Below are positions 1 through 11,330 of a DNA stretch of 64,000 nucleotides, piece by piece. Made by a program: the position numbers and the translations under genes. Within the stretch, counting starts at the first letter, position 1. Every line of letters begins with the position of its first letter. Under the pieces are notes generated by a model. That model saw only the letters and a list, made by a program, of their open reading frames with translations. It did no database searches and was not told the DNA's origin. Source of the DNA: Membranipora membranacea (lineage: Eukaryota > Bryozoa > Gymnolaemata > Cheilostomatida > Membraniporidae); NCBI GenBank assembly GCA_914767715.1, contig OU612068.1, forward strand, positions 5,828,001-5,892,000, in the 5' to 3' direction.

Positions 1-1432
1 TTGATGGATTGTTGCTGCCGAGGTCACCCTCTACCCCCAAACCTGGTTCTCCATGATTGTCAGGTTGTTCGGGATGAGTTGGGTACTGGCTAGCTAATGC
101 CATCACGATCAGTGTGATGAAAGTAATCAGCACATGTTACAAAGGGGGACACAACTCTTATTTGAGTGTTAAAATAAGAAATCGCTTCAAATAAAAAATC
201 CAGTCTTGGTTCATTTATTTTCCAGTGTCAGCTTTGCACCTGTGTACCAATCAATTCAGGTTGGTTGTCGTAGGTGTAGTAACCTAAATAGATCCATCTA
301 GCTTGAGCTCTACTGAAAAGCAGGACAATCCGCGGATGAAAAACTTGAAATTTTAGTGGCAAAGTATTGATAGGTCAATATGACATCTTAGCAGCATTGC
401 CAGAGTGACTCGTATTTCTTAGCCTTATCTAAGTGGAACCAGAAAACAAAATTTGGGCCGCTGTGATAAGGATAGTGTCTATGTATCATCCTGCAATCAG
501 TGTGCTCATTGTCAATGAGTGTTATGTCAAAGACCGAGACAAAATGGTTCATGTCATATATCATTCCAAAGGGTAGGTGATCAGCTTTCTAAATTTATCA
601 ACCACACAACGTCACATGACGCAATTTTATTACATGTTGAAGTTTGAAGAAGTGTATTTTTCTAACTTACGCTGACTACATCGTGTTAAAGCAATCATTT
701 TTTTTGCATGTTTCACCTTTATAAGGTCTCTATCGTGAAATAAATCAATTTTTAATACTTAGAGCCCAGACTATGCTTTATATTGCACGACCATGTTGTA
801 GAATCTTCATGATTAGATAGGCTGCAAAGACATGATCATCCAGCAATGTATACAATTCCAACAGAAACCAAATGAGCCATAATTTCATATTATGTACCTT
901 GCCAACCTCCTGAGATCAACAGTCAACAAAATACAGTACTTTGGTCAAAGTTGTGTACTCATGAACTTGGTCATTTTATGTTAAATCTGAGATTTGGGAA
1001 TAATGACTTTAGCGACATTTTCAGCCAAAGTCATATCACAATAGGTCAGAATATCTAAGGTTTTTTTAACTTATTTGTCGGTCTTTGATATTACCTTAAT
1101 AGAGGAACCAGGATGAAAGTGCATTTGGAAATCAGTTTTATTTTATGATTGGTGATATTATCAAAAAGAGTTACAAATACATCTACAGTACTTGCGTGAT
1201 AAACTACGTGACATGTGGAAAGCAGAGCAATAAATACACAAGTAACAGCAGTTTGATACAGAATTATTTATACATAGTGCTTGCGCGCCATCCATTTATT
1301 AACCAAAAATAATATGAAAATTGAGAAAATTTGTAGATTGGTTCGTCATTATAGAACAATGGAATGAGAAAATTTGAGAAAAATCTAGAACAACCCTGTA
1401 ATGTGTCAGGGAATGCCCGTCAGCGTAGCCAT
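1..1432. other. Non-coding flank, no gene seen
   Basis: AT-rich sequence with no open frame that resembles a protein and no recognisable RNA gene. Its right end is probably the 3' untranslated and downstream region of the minus-strand secreted-protein gene. Confidence 0.5.
1295..1300 (-). terminator. Candidate polyadenylation signal
   Basis: The plus strand reads TTTATT, so the minus strand has AATAAA about 130 bp after the stop codon of the minus-strand secreted-protein gene. Position and orientation fit a 3' end, but no transcript data are available. Confidence 0.45.
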
Positions 1433-3594
1433 TTAATATTTGGAGCAGTCAGCAGTGCTGTGTTGAGTACAGATATCGTCACTGGTGGTCTCCATAAATC
1501 CCTTAACTTTGTCAAGTCCTGCGCCTACAACAAGCAACACTGGTGTTATATCTTAATAACTTAATATTGTGTCAATAAAGTTTAAAAATCTATTTGAAAC
1601 CTAACTGATATGGATAGTTACCATTTGGGAGTTGTTCACCTATATAGCTTGGCAACAGACAGAGGTAGACAACTCAAGTTTTGATGCTCAATAAAATCAG
1701 AGCTGATCCGGTTGAATAAAATATACTCAGATCCAGCCTACATAATATGGCATTAAGAAATTGTTTAGTGATTTCACATTTATGGATTTCATTACAACTT
1801 TTCTTACCATCGATAAGGTTTCTCATATTACAGAAGTTAGTTCCGTAATCCAGCACTGCATACCATGTCTCGGATCTGGAATTTCCCTGTAAGAAACGAT
1901 TTATCCATGGATGTGAATCAATAACATTCAATCAATCATATCTATCTATCCATAATATCTATGGGATAAATCACTGGAATTCCTGTATCACATGATTGAT
2001 CTGTAATATGCATTACCTTCAACTTCTATCAATGATTTGCCTACACTATTTTCATTTGGCTTTATCTCAAAGGCCGCATTTTCATGGGGCCTTTGAGATA
2101 AAGCTACCTTCATTGATTTAGCTATAGCCAAACAACGCTCAGATTAAAAGCCTTAGCTAACAATTGTATACTGATAAGCACTGAGCTTCTCACAAGTTTT
2201 CTGTAAGGCAAATGTTTAATTTTCCACTTTGCCAGGTACAGATACCTCAGATCTACATGAATAATGCGCAACACTCTTTGATATACCCATAACAAAAAAA
2301 GATTATTTCATTGATTAGTTTTGCCATTCACTGAATATTTAGGATAATCAAGACAAGCTAATTGATCTTTTTTTTATTCAGAATTTCATCAGCTGTTCCA
2401 ATAGTACAAATGGCTGAATCTTACCAGCATTGCGCAACCGCCCTTTCCGTCGTCTGTGAATGTGAAGGTCAAGTCATCGACATACTTTTTCACTGGAGTG
2501 GTATGTGTAGCAGTCAGTCCGTTGGCTGTTTGACCCACAAGCTGAAAGAACGTGGAGATAAATCCTGAAAATTGTGACGCAACAGCAGCTTCATAATCTT
2601 ATATTTCTTAGTTTTCTCAAACATGAGATAATGATACATACATATCGCTGCAAGTTATTTCTCAGTAAATCATAAAACTATTTCCTGTATTAGGCTAAAA
2701 CATATGAACTGTCTAGCTAGTCACATTGCAAGCTTACAAAACACTTGCACTTAAGCAAACCTGATTTGAAAACACAACGAAACATTTTGATATGCAAACG
2801 GTAAAAGCGACCAGGGAGATTGGGACAACTCTAAAACTCCCTCTCTTTCAGTGACTAACTTGTATGTAGACCAAAGTGCATAGCCACAGCTCGGAGGCAT
2901 GACCTTCCAACATCTAAGTCAATCTGATAGGTCAACTTCAATCAATAAATTAACAGCAGAATTAGGCAACTTTTTTTTTGGCGTCTCTTGATCATAATGT
3001 ATAATTTTGTTGACTATTTGTACAATAAGTACAATTTTGTTAACAAGATTGTGAAATAAATGAACTGCGTTTGTGTGACATTGATGTATGACAGCCTACA
3101 TATCTCAGGCAATATCGCACAGACAGTGAATATACTTACTGCATACAAACATTTCTCTCCTCCGTTGGCACATCCATCAGCACTCTTCCATTTCTTGATC
3201 TGGGAAACCATAGCATCTTGAACGGCACCACAGCTTTCGCCAAAGTTCCTGCATAAAGTTTCGGATAGATAGAACCAATACAGGGTGATCAACAAGGATT
3301 CCCAGTGAAAATGTTCAATGGTAGCTTAATTGTTGATTGTAACCAACCAACTGCTTCCAACAAGTACAAGCCAAAATCAGATTTGAAACCAGTGTAAAGC
3401 CCAAAGAAAGGGAATGCAGAAGTCCTTTCTATGGTTTGTGGCATTACATGTAACAATATTATGATCAAACCACAACAATTACAATAATCATGCTATCCTT
3501 ACCATGTTGATTTACAGGATGCATGAATTGGTCCACTGACTACAATGGCAACTAAGCTTGCACTGACCATAAGCACAATGAGAAGAGTCTTCAT
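1433..3594 (-). CDS. Small secreted cysteine-rich protein, 5 exons
   Basis: Exons on the minus strand are 3594-3503, 3248-3140, 2541-2425, 1886-1808 and 1518-1433. All have GT..AG borders and agreeing phases, giving 483 nt or 160 residues. The start MKTLLIVLM opens a hydrophobic signal peptide of about 22 residues, so the product should enter the secretory pathway. The mature part has eight cysteines, an even number that would suit four disulfides, and no membrane segment. Recognisable blocks are ESCGAVQDAM, GEKCLYALVGQT, TATHTTPVKKYVDDLTFTF and SETWYAVLDYGTNFCNMRNL, ending CSKY. I recall similar uncharacterised secreted proteins from marine invertebrates (same GEKCLY, ATHTTP and ETWYAVLDYGTN blocks), but I know no function and assign none. 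An in-frame upstream methionine exists, but this start gives the better signal peptide. A TIR element begins 160 bp upstream. Confidence 0.85.
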
Positions 3595-3744
3595 GGTCAA
3601 TCCCAAACACATCATGATTTTCTTTCTTGTAGAATCAATGAAATGTTGATAAGTGAAAACTTCTTCCTCTCTTCTTGCAGGCTTGATTCTCAAAGGTCTT
3701 GTGATACGCTTATGTAAAGGGGGCGTGTCAATTGACATAAGATC
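3595..3744. promoter_or_regulatory. Remaining promoter-proximal sequence of secreted-protein gene
   Basis: About 150 bp between the start codon of the minus-strand secreted-protein gene and the 9-bp duplication of the adjoining TIR element. It must hold the 5' UTR and proximal promoter unless the promoter now lies inside the element. No clear TATA box was found. The assignment is by position only. Confidence 0.3.
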
Positions 3745-3754
3745 AACTTTTAGC

Positions 3755-3813
3755 GGGTGCATTCTATGTTCCGCTGGTCTATGTTCCGCTTGAAATGGGT
3801 CTATAGTCCGCTG
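3755..3813 (+). repeat. Left terminal inverted repeat of the 11-kb element
   Basis: About 59 bp starting GGGTGCA. It contains tandem TCTATGTTCCGCT units followed by a variant TCTATAGTCCGCTG. The reverse complement is found at 14837-14916 with one extra unit. Confidence 0.7.
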
Positions 3814-4134
3814 TTTTTTAGACCACTGTATCGATCCTTATTCATCCATACAAACTGCTCCATGTTAGTTTAGCCCATTATAAAGGACTAAATTAATCAA
3901 TAGGACTAGACCTTCTTGCCCATTATAGACCACTAAACCAAGGAGTGACTGAACTCCACAGCTGAATCTATAGATTGTGAAGTCACCAGTCCATGTACTG
4001 ACTTTAACTCTTACATTATCTAATGATGGACTATTTAAGTGCATTGGAACAATGAGTAAGTGATTTGAATCAATTTAACCCTGTTTGAATGTACATTTAT
4101 TGCATAGGACATCATTGCTGATGACATGCAAACC

Positions 4135-4264
4135 ACAGGCCTTCTGTAGTTGGTGCAAGTCCAGTGGTCGAGTGCCCCAGTGGCCGAGGCCTTTTCTTGA
4201 GAGAAAAGGCCTCGACCACTGGGGCACTCTACCACTGGACTTGCACCAACTATAGAAGGCCTGT
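4135..4264. repeat. Near-perfect 130-bp snap-back hairpin
   Basis: Arms of about 63 bp (4135-4197 and 4202-4264) are reverse complements with roughly three mismatches and a loop of a few bases. The left arm begins ACAGGCCTTCTGTAGTTGG and the right arm ends in its complement. The tight loop and low divergence suggest a recent foldback or MITE. An RNA from here would be a long hairpin. The open frame across it is only a by-product of the palindrome. Confidence 0.85.
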
Positions 4265-4300
4265 GATGCAAACCCTAACTTATGGAACTATATGACTGTC

Positions 4301-4572
4301 CTGCTTTCATAGCTTCTGTATTTTCTGGAAACCATTTTGGCGCTTGCTTAATTTGTTGTTTTTGCATTGTCATTGCTGCCAGTCAGATTCCAAAATTCCT
4401 CGATTAAAGCAACAAATTAAGCGCATGTTAATGACCCGGAAATGTTAAACCGATTTTGAGCAGAAGTTTCTAAAGTCACAGCTGGAGAGCTGGCGCTTGA
4501 GACGAAGAAGACGCAGGTAAATACGCAGGTAAATAAGCAAGCGCCAACATGGTTTCAGAAGCTATGAGAGCC
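4301..4572. repeat. Inverted duplication at the 5' edge of a LINE fragment
   Basis: The stretch 4301-4349 (TCATAGCTTCTG ... GGCGCTTGCTT) recurs inverted at 4536-4572 (AAGCAAGCGCCAACATGG ... GAAGCTATGA). The right copy runs directly into LINE reverse-transcriptase coding sequence, and the left copy appears to be the same coding stretch turned round. A 5' inversion during LINE insertion would produce this. Confidence 0.5.
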
Positions 4573-5985
4573 AGCTGACAGAACAGATTTGCGACATTTC
4601 ACAACAGTTTGACAAAGGAGAGGAAGCGGATGCCGGTTTCCTAGACTTCAGTAAAGCTTTCGACCAAGTTGACCACAATAACTTCTTCAGAAACTCGCTT
4701 ATATCGGAGTTACCCCTCAAGCTACTTTCTAGGTACAGAGTCTACTAGAAGGTCAATCCCAAGTATTTACAGTTGATGGCCATAGTTATAGCCCACGCCA
4801 AGGTCATCCCAGGGTTCAGTAATTGGCCCAATCCTGTTCCTGGTCTACATAAACGACCTAGCTGACTCAGTCATATCCAAAACCCGCATGTTCGCAGACG
4901 ATACGTCATCTGTTCGACCGGTGAAAACTTTTTCCAGCTCCAAAAAAATCTAGATGCCCTCCAAGTATGGGAGAGTAGTTGGAAGATGGAGTTCAATCCT
5001 CTCAAATGCGAACATGTTAAATTTACCCAAAAAAGAACTAAAGGAGCCAACAACAACCACATACATAATGAAACAGATATCCCTAAGACAAAGGGTGTAA
5101 AATACCTAGGATTAAGGCTGGAGAGCTCTCTTAGATGGAACGAAAACTTCAACTATATTACCAACAAAGCAGCCAGCATAAGGTGAGGGTTCATAAGAAG
5201 AGCACACAATACCATACTTTCTAAAACATCTCAGAGCAAAAGCTTACCCCATACCATACATGACAAGTTAGCTGGGCTCTATATCTGGTGGTGTATAAAC
5301 TTGAAGGCTGGGTTGGTCTGGGGGCCCTAGGGGGCCCTAAAATACTCCCGCCGCCGGCCCCGGGTAACACCCCAGCCGCCCATGCTCTTAAAATATTTGA
5401 TTTTCTGTAGTTTTATTGTTAGATAACTGTAATATACCAAATTCTAGCAAGTGTTACACAGAATTTTACTATGTATTAATGTTTAAACTAATGCAATTTG
5501 TTATAATAGGTTGAAAACTAGACCTCATGACAGCAAAATAAGCATATAAAACTTCACTAAGCTCTTAGGTGCAAAAGTGGGGTGGTTATGGGATCATCTG
5601 GTCTCATAGGGTAATCAGCCCTTATATCTGGTGTTACCCTACCAAATAGGGTGACATGTCATGTATGCCCCATACTCGTCAGGCCCATTCTAGAATACAC
5701 ATCATCAGTATGGGATGGTAGCCTGACGCAAGCACAAGCAACAAAGCTCGAAGCTGTGTAACGCAAGGCCGTGCGCATGTGTTTACAATGTTCCGCGGTC
5801 AGACCACACAACTAGCACCTCGCAGCTGATTGAACAACTAGAATGGAAAAACCTAAGTGCCAGAATGGCGAAGAATTGTACTCTTCCGAGCCATCCACTT
5901 TGGTAAAGTAGAGACTGACATGGGAGATTACATCAACTTCACCCACATCCTGGCAGTTCTAGAAGGCACAACCCACAGTACCTAA
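4540..5985 (+). pseudogene. Decayed non-LTR retrotransposon (LINE) reverse transcriptase
   Basis: Translated pieces in several frames match a CR1/Jockey-like LINE reverse transcriptase in the right order: DFSKAFDQVDH near 4640, a FADDT box near 4895, MEFNPLKCEHVKFT from 4986, YLGLRLESSLRWNENFNYI from 5104, and ILEYTSSVWDGSLTQAQ from 5690. The reading frame is broken by stops and shifts throughout, and a 330-bp insertion splits it at 5291-5622. The 5' part of the element is missing. Plus-strand orientation; inactive. Confidence 0.8.
5280..5633. mobile_element. 333-bp insertion in LINE flanked by 11-bp direct repeats
   Basis: TATATCTGGTG occurs at 5280-5290 and again at 5623-5633, exactly where the surrounding LINE coding sequence is interrupted. 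The insert includes an unusual GC-rich patch near 5318-5380 (runs of GGGGGCCCTA and CGCCGCCGGC). An 11-bp duplication suits insertion by target-primed reverse transcription, as with SINEs. I saw no clear tRNA-like promoter boxes, so the family is unknown. Confidence 0.5.
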
Positions 5986-6479
5986 TACCTCACTGCAGCA
6001 CTGACCTCCACAAAAAGAGATTCTTTGTCTCCCCGCTAAATTGTGAAATGATCTTTTTTATCACTCTTTGATACTTGTAGATCCTCCTGTGGCAGGTTAA
6101 GGTTACAGTAAATGGTGAAAATCTGGTTATACGATCTATGACACGGGCTAATACCGATAGACGAGCCTGAAAAAATACTGGAAACTTCAGATGAAGAAAC
6201 GATTACTCTACAAGTATCAAGTAAGTATGGTATGCTTAATTGAGTTCAGTGGTAACTTCAGGCCTATATATAGGCATGTCGGCAAAGAGAAATGCTTTCT
6301 CTCTGTTTCTGCTATTTGCAGCCGCTAGATGTCTGCCTGGCATCGACATCTGTTAGTTGCCAAATAGACATCCGGTTACATAAAAGGCATCCAGGCACGT
6401 ATTTGACAAAGGTGGATTGGTATGTAGCAGAGGAGGATGGATTGTAGTCACTCATCATCGGGGCGACAACCCCATCTGA

Positions 6480-7240
6480 ATAGGGCTGTAACAGCAAATA
6501 TTAATGCTCTAAGCCCATTTGGTTGGGTTTGTTACACCAAAAATTTCTGCTCCAAGCCCATACAAATGGGTTTGTTACAGAAAGTATTACTGCTACAAGC
6601 TGTTGTACTAAAAATGTTTTCTGTAAATGGCCATCCGCCACACATCTCTGGTCTATCCTCAGCCTATGCAGATGAGTTTGTTACTGCTCCAAGCCCATAT
6701 GGATGAGTAGTTGGCAACCATCAGTTGCCATATGGCCATTCGGATGGGTTTGTTACAGTCACACTTCGAGATTGATACAAGGTGAAATGGATGGCCAGTT
6801 AGCATTGCCGCATGGGTATTCGTCATAAGCGGATGGCCCTTTTATGGAGATATGTTGCTGATGGCCATTTACCGGACACATTTGGCTCATCTGGAAGAAT
6901 GGTTACAGCAAATATTACTGCTCAAACAAAACCCACCCGGATGGAGTTAATTTAGCAAACATTACTATTCCAAGCCTGTCTGGATGGGTTTGTTGCAGCT
7001 ATAATGCGAAAAATGTGGCCGGTCCACCACAAATCTTTACGTTAAAGGTCCATCCACTCATGACAAATATCCATTTCACATTATATCAATTTCAAAGCTC
7101 GGCATTCACAAACCAATCCTGTTGCAAATTTTGCAACCAGATGGCTTCATGGCAGATGTCAATTGTAAAACAGACCCATCCGGATGGCTATTTGGCAACC
7201 GTTGGACACCAAATAGGCGTCCTGATGGGTTTCTTTCACA
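6480..7240. repeat. Degenerate tandem repeat, about 45-bp unit
   Basis: A unit like TGCTCCAAGCCCAT-n-GGATGGGTTTGTTACAG recurs many times with drift, for example near 6511, 6555, 6694, 6740 and 6973. Spacing is about 44-46 bp or multiples of it. Short palindromic cores such as CATCCGGATGG appear among them. This looks like an eroded minisatellite. Confidence 0.5.
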
Positions 7241-9360
7241 GCAAACTCCACCGTAACAAAACCCATCTCTGTCTAAAGTGCATTTGCATCTGTTACAAGC
7301 CAATCCTGTCCCATGAATTTTATGTCCGGTAGCGTTAAAAGCAACCGGAAGCCTATTTGTCCGTTGGGCAACCGACGGCTGCCAAATAGTAGGTTCTCAT
7401 CGCAGAATAGCTATCAAAGTCCGAGAAGACAAATTTAGCATATTGTTTATACCTGGTTCTGGAAGTAGTTCATTGTGTTATGCGATTTTATCTCTGTTCG
7501 AACTCCACTGTTTTTGATGGCTATTGCACATTTGTCTCTAAGCGATCAACTTGCACTTCCAGTATGCCCGTTCATGTCTCCGGCCAAGATAAGCACATCT
7601 GCAGCACTGCAACAAACTGTCCAAAATCTGTCTTTGGCCTCCACATCACAGTCTTGCTGTTCGCATAGGCAGAAACGATGTTATAGGTCTGCCTTTTGGT
7701 CACCAAGTTCAAATTGATAATCCCCTCAGATTACCTGGTTACATGACTCATCCCACACCATTCCTCGGTCTTATCCCGCCACTGTTGTACAGCTTGACGC
7801 CATCGTCAATGTATCTTGCCTTTCCTCCAGGCCTTTCTCCTCCCATCTGGTCTCCTGTAGGCATATGTTACGCCTCACCATCGTATCAGCTATCTCTCTA
7901 CTCTTATTTGTGAGTGTAGCAATGTTTAGGGCCGCTAGCTTGATAATCGTCTACCTCGCTCGCCTACTTTCCACAAGGTCCCCAACAAGGGAGATGCCTT
8001 GGCATAGTCTGGTTCTCTCTGGTTTTATTACAGTCTGTGGCATAGTTTTTCCGGCCGGATGCTCTGCCTGTCGCTGAACCCGTCTCTATCCAGGATTGGG
8101 ACTGGCTGAGTCTGGCACCGGATTGTACATTCCTCAAGCAAATTTTTCATAATATCATAATATCTACAAAACAACCACCTCTATTGCAGAAATAACTGTT
8201 GGTCTTGTTCTTGACTTTTTTGCTAGTTTTCATATTTTATCCTGCCCCCTACCTGTTCCAGCTAAGAATTGGACACTTGCCATAGCACACCAGGACATGT
8301 AGGTATATACATAAAGTACATAATTATTTTGCTTTATTTTTATCAGATCCTATGCGGAGAAAATTAGTTGTGCATTTGGCTGCGACTTGAGATGATTTCC
8401 ACCAATCTACATCAGGTTTGTTAAGTTATCATGAACGTGAAAAATACCACTTGCCTTTGCCCCATAAGTGAGCCCAGAAGGTACAATATGAGGATTGAAA
8501 AAAAAACAAAGCTGAAAGACATAATGCATATGGTAATTCGCAGTTGGGCAGTAAAAATATTGACATTGAATGTACATCATATCAACTACCCTTGCGGATA
8601 AACTATTTTGGTTCCAAGTTTCAATCAAGGTAATTTTGTACCGAAAAACATAATATGTCCTGATTGGGAGGTCTGCATCAACCCATCACCCTATCCCTAA
8701 TGACAGGATACCAGTGCTAAGATGAGAAAGTGTCCATCTGTTCATCTTCACACTATTTCAGAGTGACCTACAGTGCTGGTTGGTAAATAGAATTGATATG
8801 TACGGGGATGTGAACTATCAGCTGAGGTGTTGAGCCGCTTGGAGGTAGTGTCCATCATGCCTACCGCGTATCGAGATATGGGTATGTACAAAGGTGTTAC
8901 TTTCATTTTCATTCCATAAGTACTGTAACCAAAAAATAGCTTCTCTCTGCGGAAGTGTTTATATTTCTATTTATAGCAATCCGCAAATTTTTTTCCCCAG
9001 AAAGAAAGTATTTTTACAATCACAATACCTAAATTTGTTGTCAGTTGTTATAAGTTTTGATAGCAAGAGGTCCTGGGTTCAATTTCCCCTCTTGTTATGA
9101 GAGATCTCCCTGCTCATATCCCATAACACGCCGAGCAACATAAACCAACACCAACTGAACTGACTCAAAAGTCGCCACTTCTCTAACGACGACTCTACAA
9201 CTATACTGTGTGGAACATTCTTAGTCTACCGACATCAAAGAGGCTGTCTATCAGTAATAAACCTATGAAGACAAGAAATTTCAAAAGTTGAAACTTGGTG
9301 CATGGCCAACAGGCTCACTCTAAATTATTCAAAAATGTTCCAAATTATTTTAAAATCGCC
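7241..9360. other. Element interior, nothing recognised
   Basis: No protein similarity or strong repeat was recognised. Several open frames of 60-80 codons lack any familiar motif and look like chance. Confidence 0.4.
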
Positions 9361-9369
9361 AAAAAAGCA

Positions 9370-9600
9370 AATTGTTTTGGCGGAATATAAAATTGATCTC
9401 AGCTGTAAAACACAATTTTTTAGGCATTATTCTTGACTCTAATATAACTGATATGAATTACCTCGTGGACCACTGCCGAAAATTCAACCTAATTTTAACA
9501 TTGATTAGGGCAGCTCTCCCTTATTTTGATAGCAAAACAATGGTTGACCTGTATTACCGTTGTTTTTACCCACTGGCTTCCTGTCTGGGGGGCAGTGATG
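9370..9600 (+). pseudogene. LINE reverse transcriptase C-terminal fragment
   Basis: The frame opening at 9372 gives VKHNFLGIILDSN followed by a helical stretch and DLYYRCFYPLASC. These match the region after the reverse-transcriptase palm in CR1/Jockey-type LINEs, which normally reads as FLG(V/I)xxDxxL ... LYxxxxxPxLxYC. No other part of the element was found next to it. A short, dead fragment. Confidence 0.65.
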
Positions 9601-10659
9601 ACTGCAGCTGGAAGGGGCACTTGTCCTGTACGTGTGTCTCGTATTTGACCTTCAAGCTTTACAATTGGGCTGTCTACGCCCTAGCGCAGGCTATAAGACT
9701 GTCCCTTTGCTTTTGACATGTTTCTATTGCAATTATCTACAATTTTTGATTAAATCTTTTTTTGCCTTTCTCTGAGTCATACTCAATTGAACTTTATCTA
9801 TATATGGTATCAATTTTATCTCTAGCAATAAACACACATGAAAGAAAAAATTGTCTAACAGTCTTCGAGTTAGGGTGTCAATTACCTCTCTGAAATGTGC
9901 AGTCTCACACCACTACCCTCCCTCATATCGGACAAGGGATAGAAATACCCATATAGATAATTATGACAAACCTATACACAAAATGACCTAATGACCTAAT
10001 TTTACACTAGTACCCACTCGGTAGCTAAAACTACATGCATCTTTAGTGGCTAGTTATTGCATAGCACCTTTAACATGATAATCCCATAATAACCTAATAC
10101 TAATAGTTATTTTTCTGGCTGCTTTGCGATGCCAATCAATGTTGCAGCTAGCTTTCTGGATATTGTAATCTTTATTTATTTTTTAGACTGCCATAGAAAG
10201 ACAGAGCATCTTAAAGAAACTCAGTACCATTCACCAGCTACAAGCAAACAAATAACCACACCTACTGAAGCATCAGTGTTGTGATTTAAAAAAAATTAAT
10301 GGGCGTTGTAGCCATTTATAATGATTTAAGAACGAGGATTTATATTTTGGTCCATTTCCATAATTTTTATATAATCCCCATAGGGGAAAATGGAACTCTA
10401 TCCTCTGTGCTCCCATAGATCTCAGCCAAACCTCAAATGTATTTTCCGGTAATTATTTATTCCTCTCCCTGAGAATAAAGCTTAAAATTCATTTTATACG
10501 ATTATTTTATGGTGTATTTTGATAAAGTATAACAGCTTCAATACAATGTAATGAGTGATGGATAACCAAAATTTTGTCTTTTTTAAACCAAGGACTAAGC
10601 AACTTCCTAATAATATGCAAGTTGCGATTGTTATCAATATCCAGCGCGTTTGGTGCTGT

Positions 10660-11330
10660 TTTTCTCCAGGAATCTGGTAAAGATATCTGGCAACCATTGG
10701 AATATGCCTCGCGTAAGATGACTGACACTTAGACACGCTCTTCGATGGTAGAGAAGGAAACTCTTGTCATCATGTGGGCAGTTTGACTAGTATATGATAG
10801 GTCGAAAGTTTGAAGTTGAAACGGTCCATAAACCCTTGGTACAAATTCTAGCTGGTAAAGATCTGAGTGATCTACCACCGAGGGTGCAAAGGTTCAAAAT
10901 GAGGATAATGAGGTATGGATATAAAAATTTTGGTGTTAAGATGTTTGTTGCCGATAGTTTGAGCCGACCCAACGAGGCTTACAGTGCAGCCAGTGTGAAG
11001 CATTTTGCAGCTGTTGAGTACTTTATTGACAGTATTTGTGAGGACTTAGTCCCTGATATACATGAAATAGAGGCGTTTGAAGCCACCGTGACTGACGATG
11101 TCGCAGTTAAATTCAAGCAGTATTTGGTCGAGGGTTGGCGAAGAAACAAGCAGTCATAAATTGCCCGGGTACAAAGGATGTCTCATGTTTAATGATAGAC
11201 TTGATGTACCTGCTAGTTTGCGTAGTGCCTATATTGCACATGCTGGACACCAGGGTACTGCTAAACCTGCAGAGCTGCTCGACAGGTAGTCTGGTGGCCG
11301 AGCTATCACCCAACGACAAATTTTTGTCAA
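10660..11330 (+). pseudogene. Ty3/Gypsy pol remnant (RNase H to integrase zinc-binding region)
   Basis: Pieces in different frames follow the pol order. First comes the RNase H end (LEYASRKM near 10698, a KETLVIMWAV stretch near 10756, FEVETVHKPLVQIL from 10812). Next is PPRVQRFKMRIMRYGY and the MFVADSLSRPNEAY connection near 10940. Last is an integrase N-terminal stretch with a HAGHQGTAK motif near 11240. In-frame stops and shifts interrupt it. No LTRs were found beside it. It differs in sequence from the Gypsy element at 57032-61528. Confidence 0.8.

Noticed and set aside
4035-4271. 78-codon open frame across the long hairpin
   Set aside because: Open only because the palindrome happens to lack stops; no protein features.
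7475-8077. Several 60-80 codon open frames
   Set aside because: No motif, no splice structure, and inside a region of decayed repeats.
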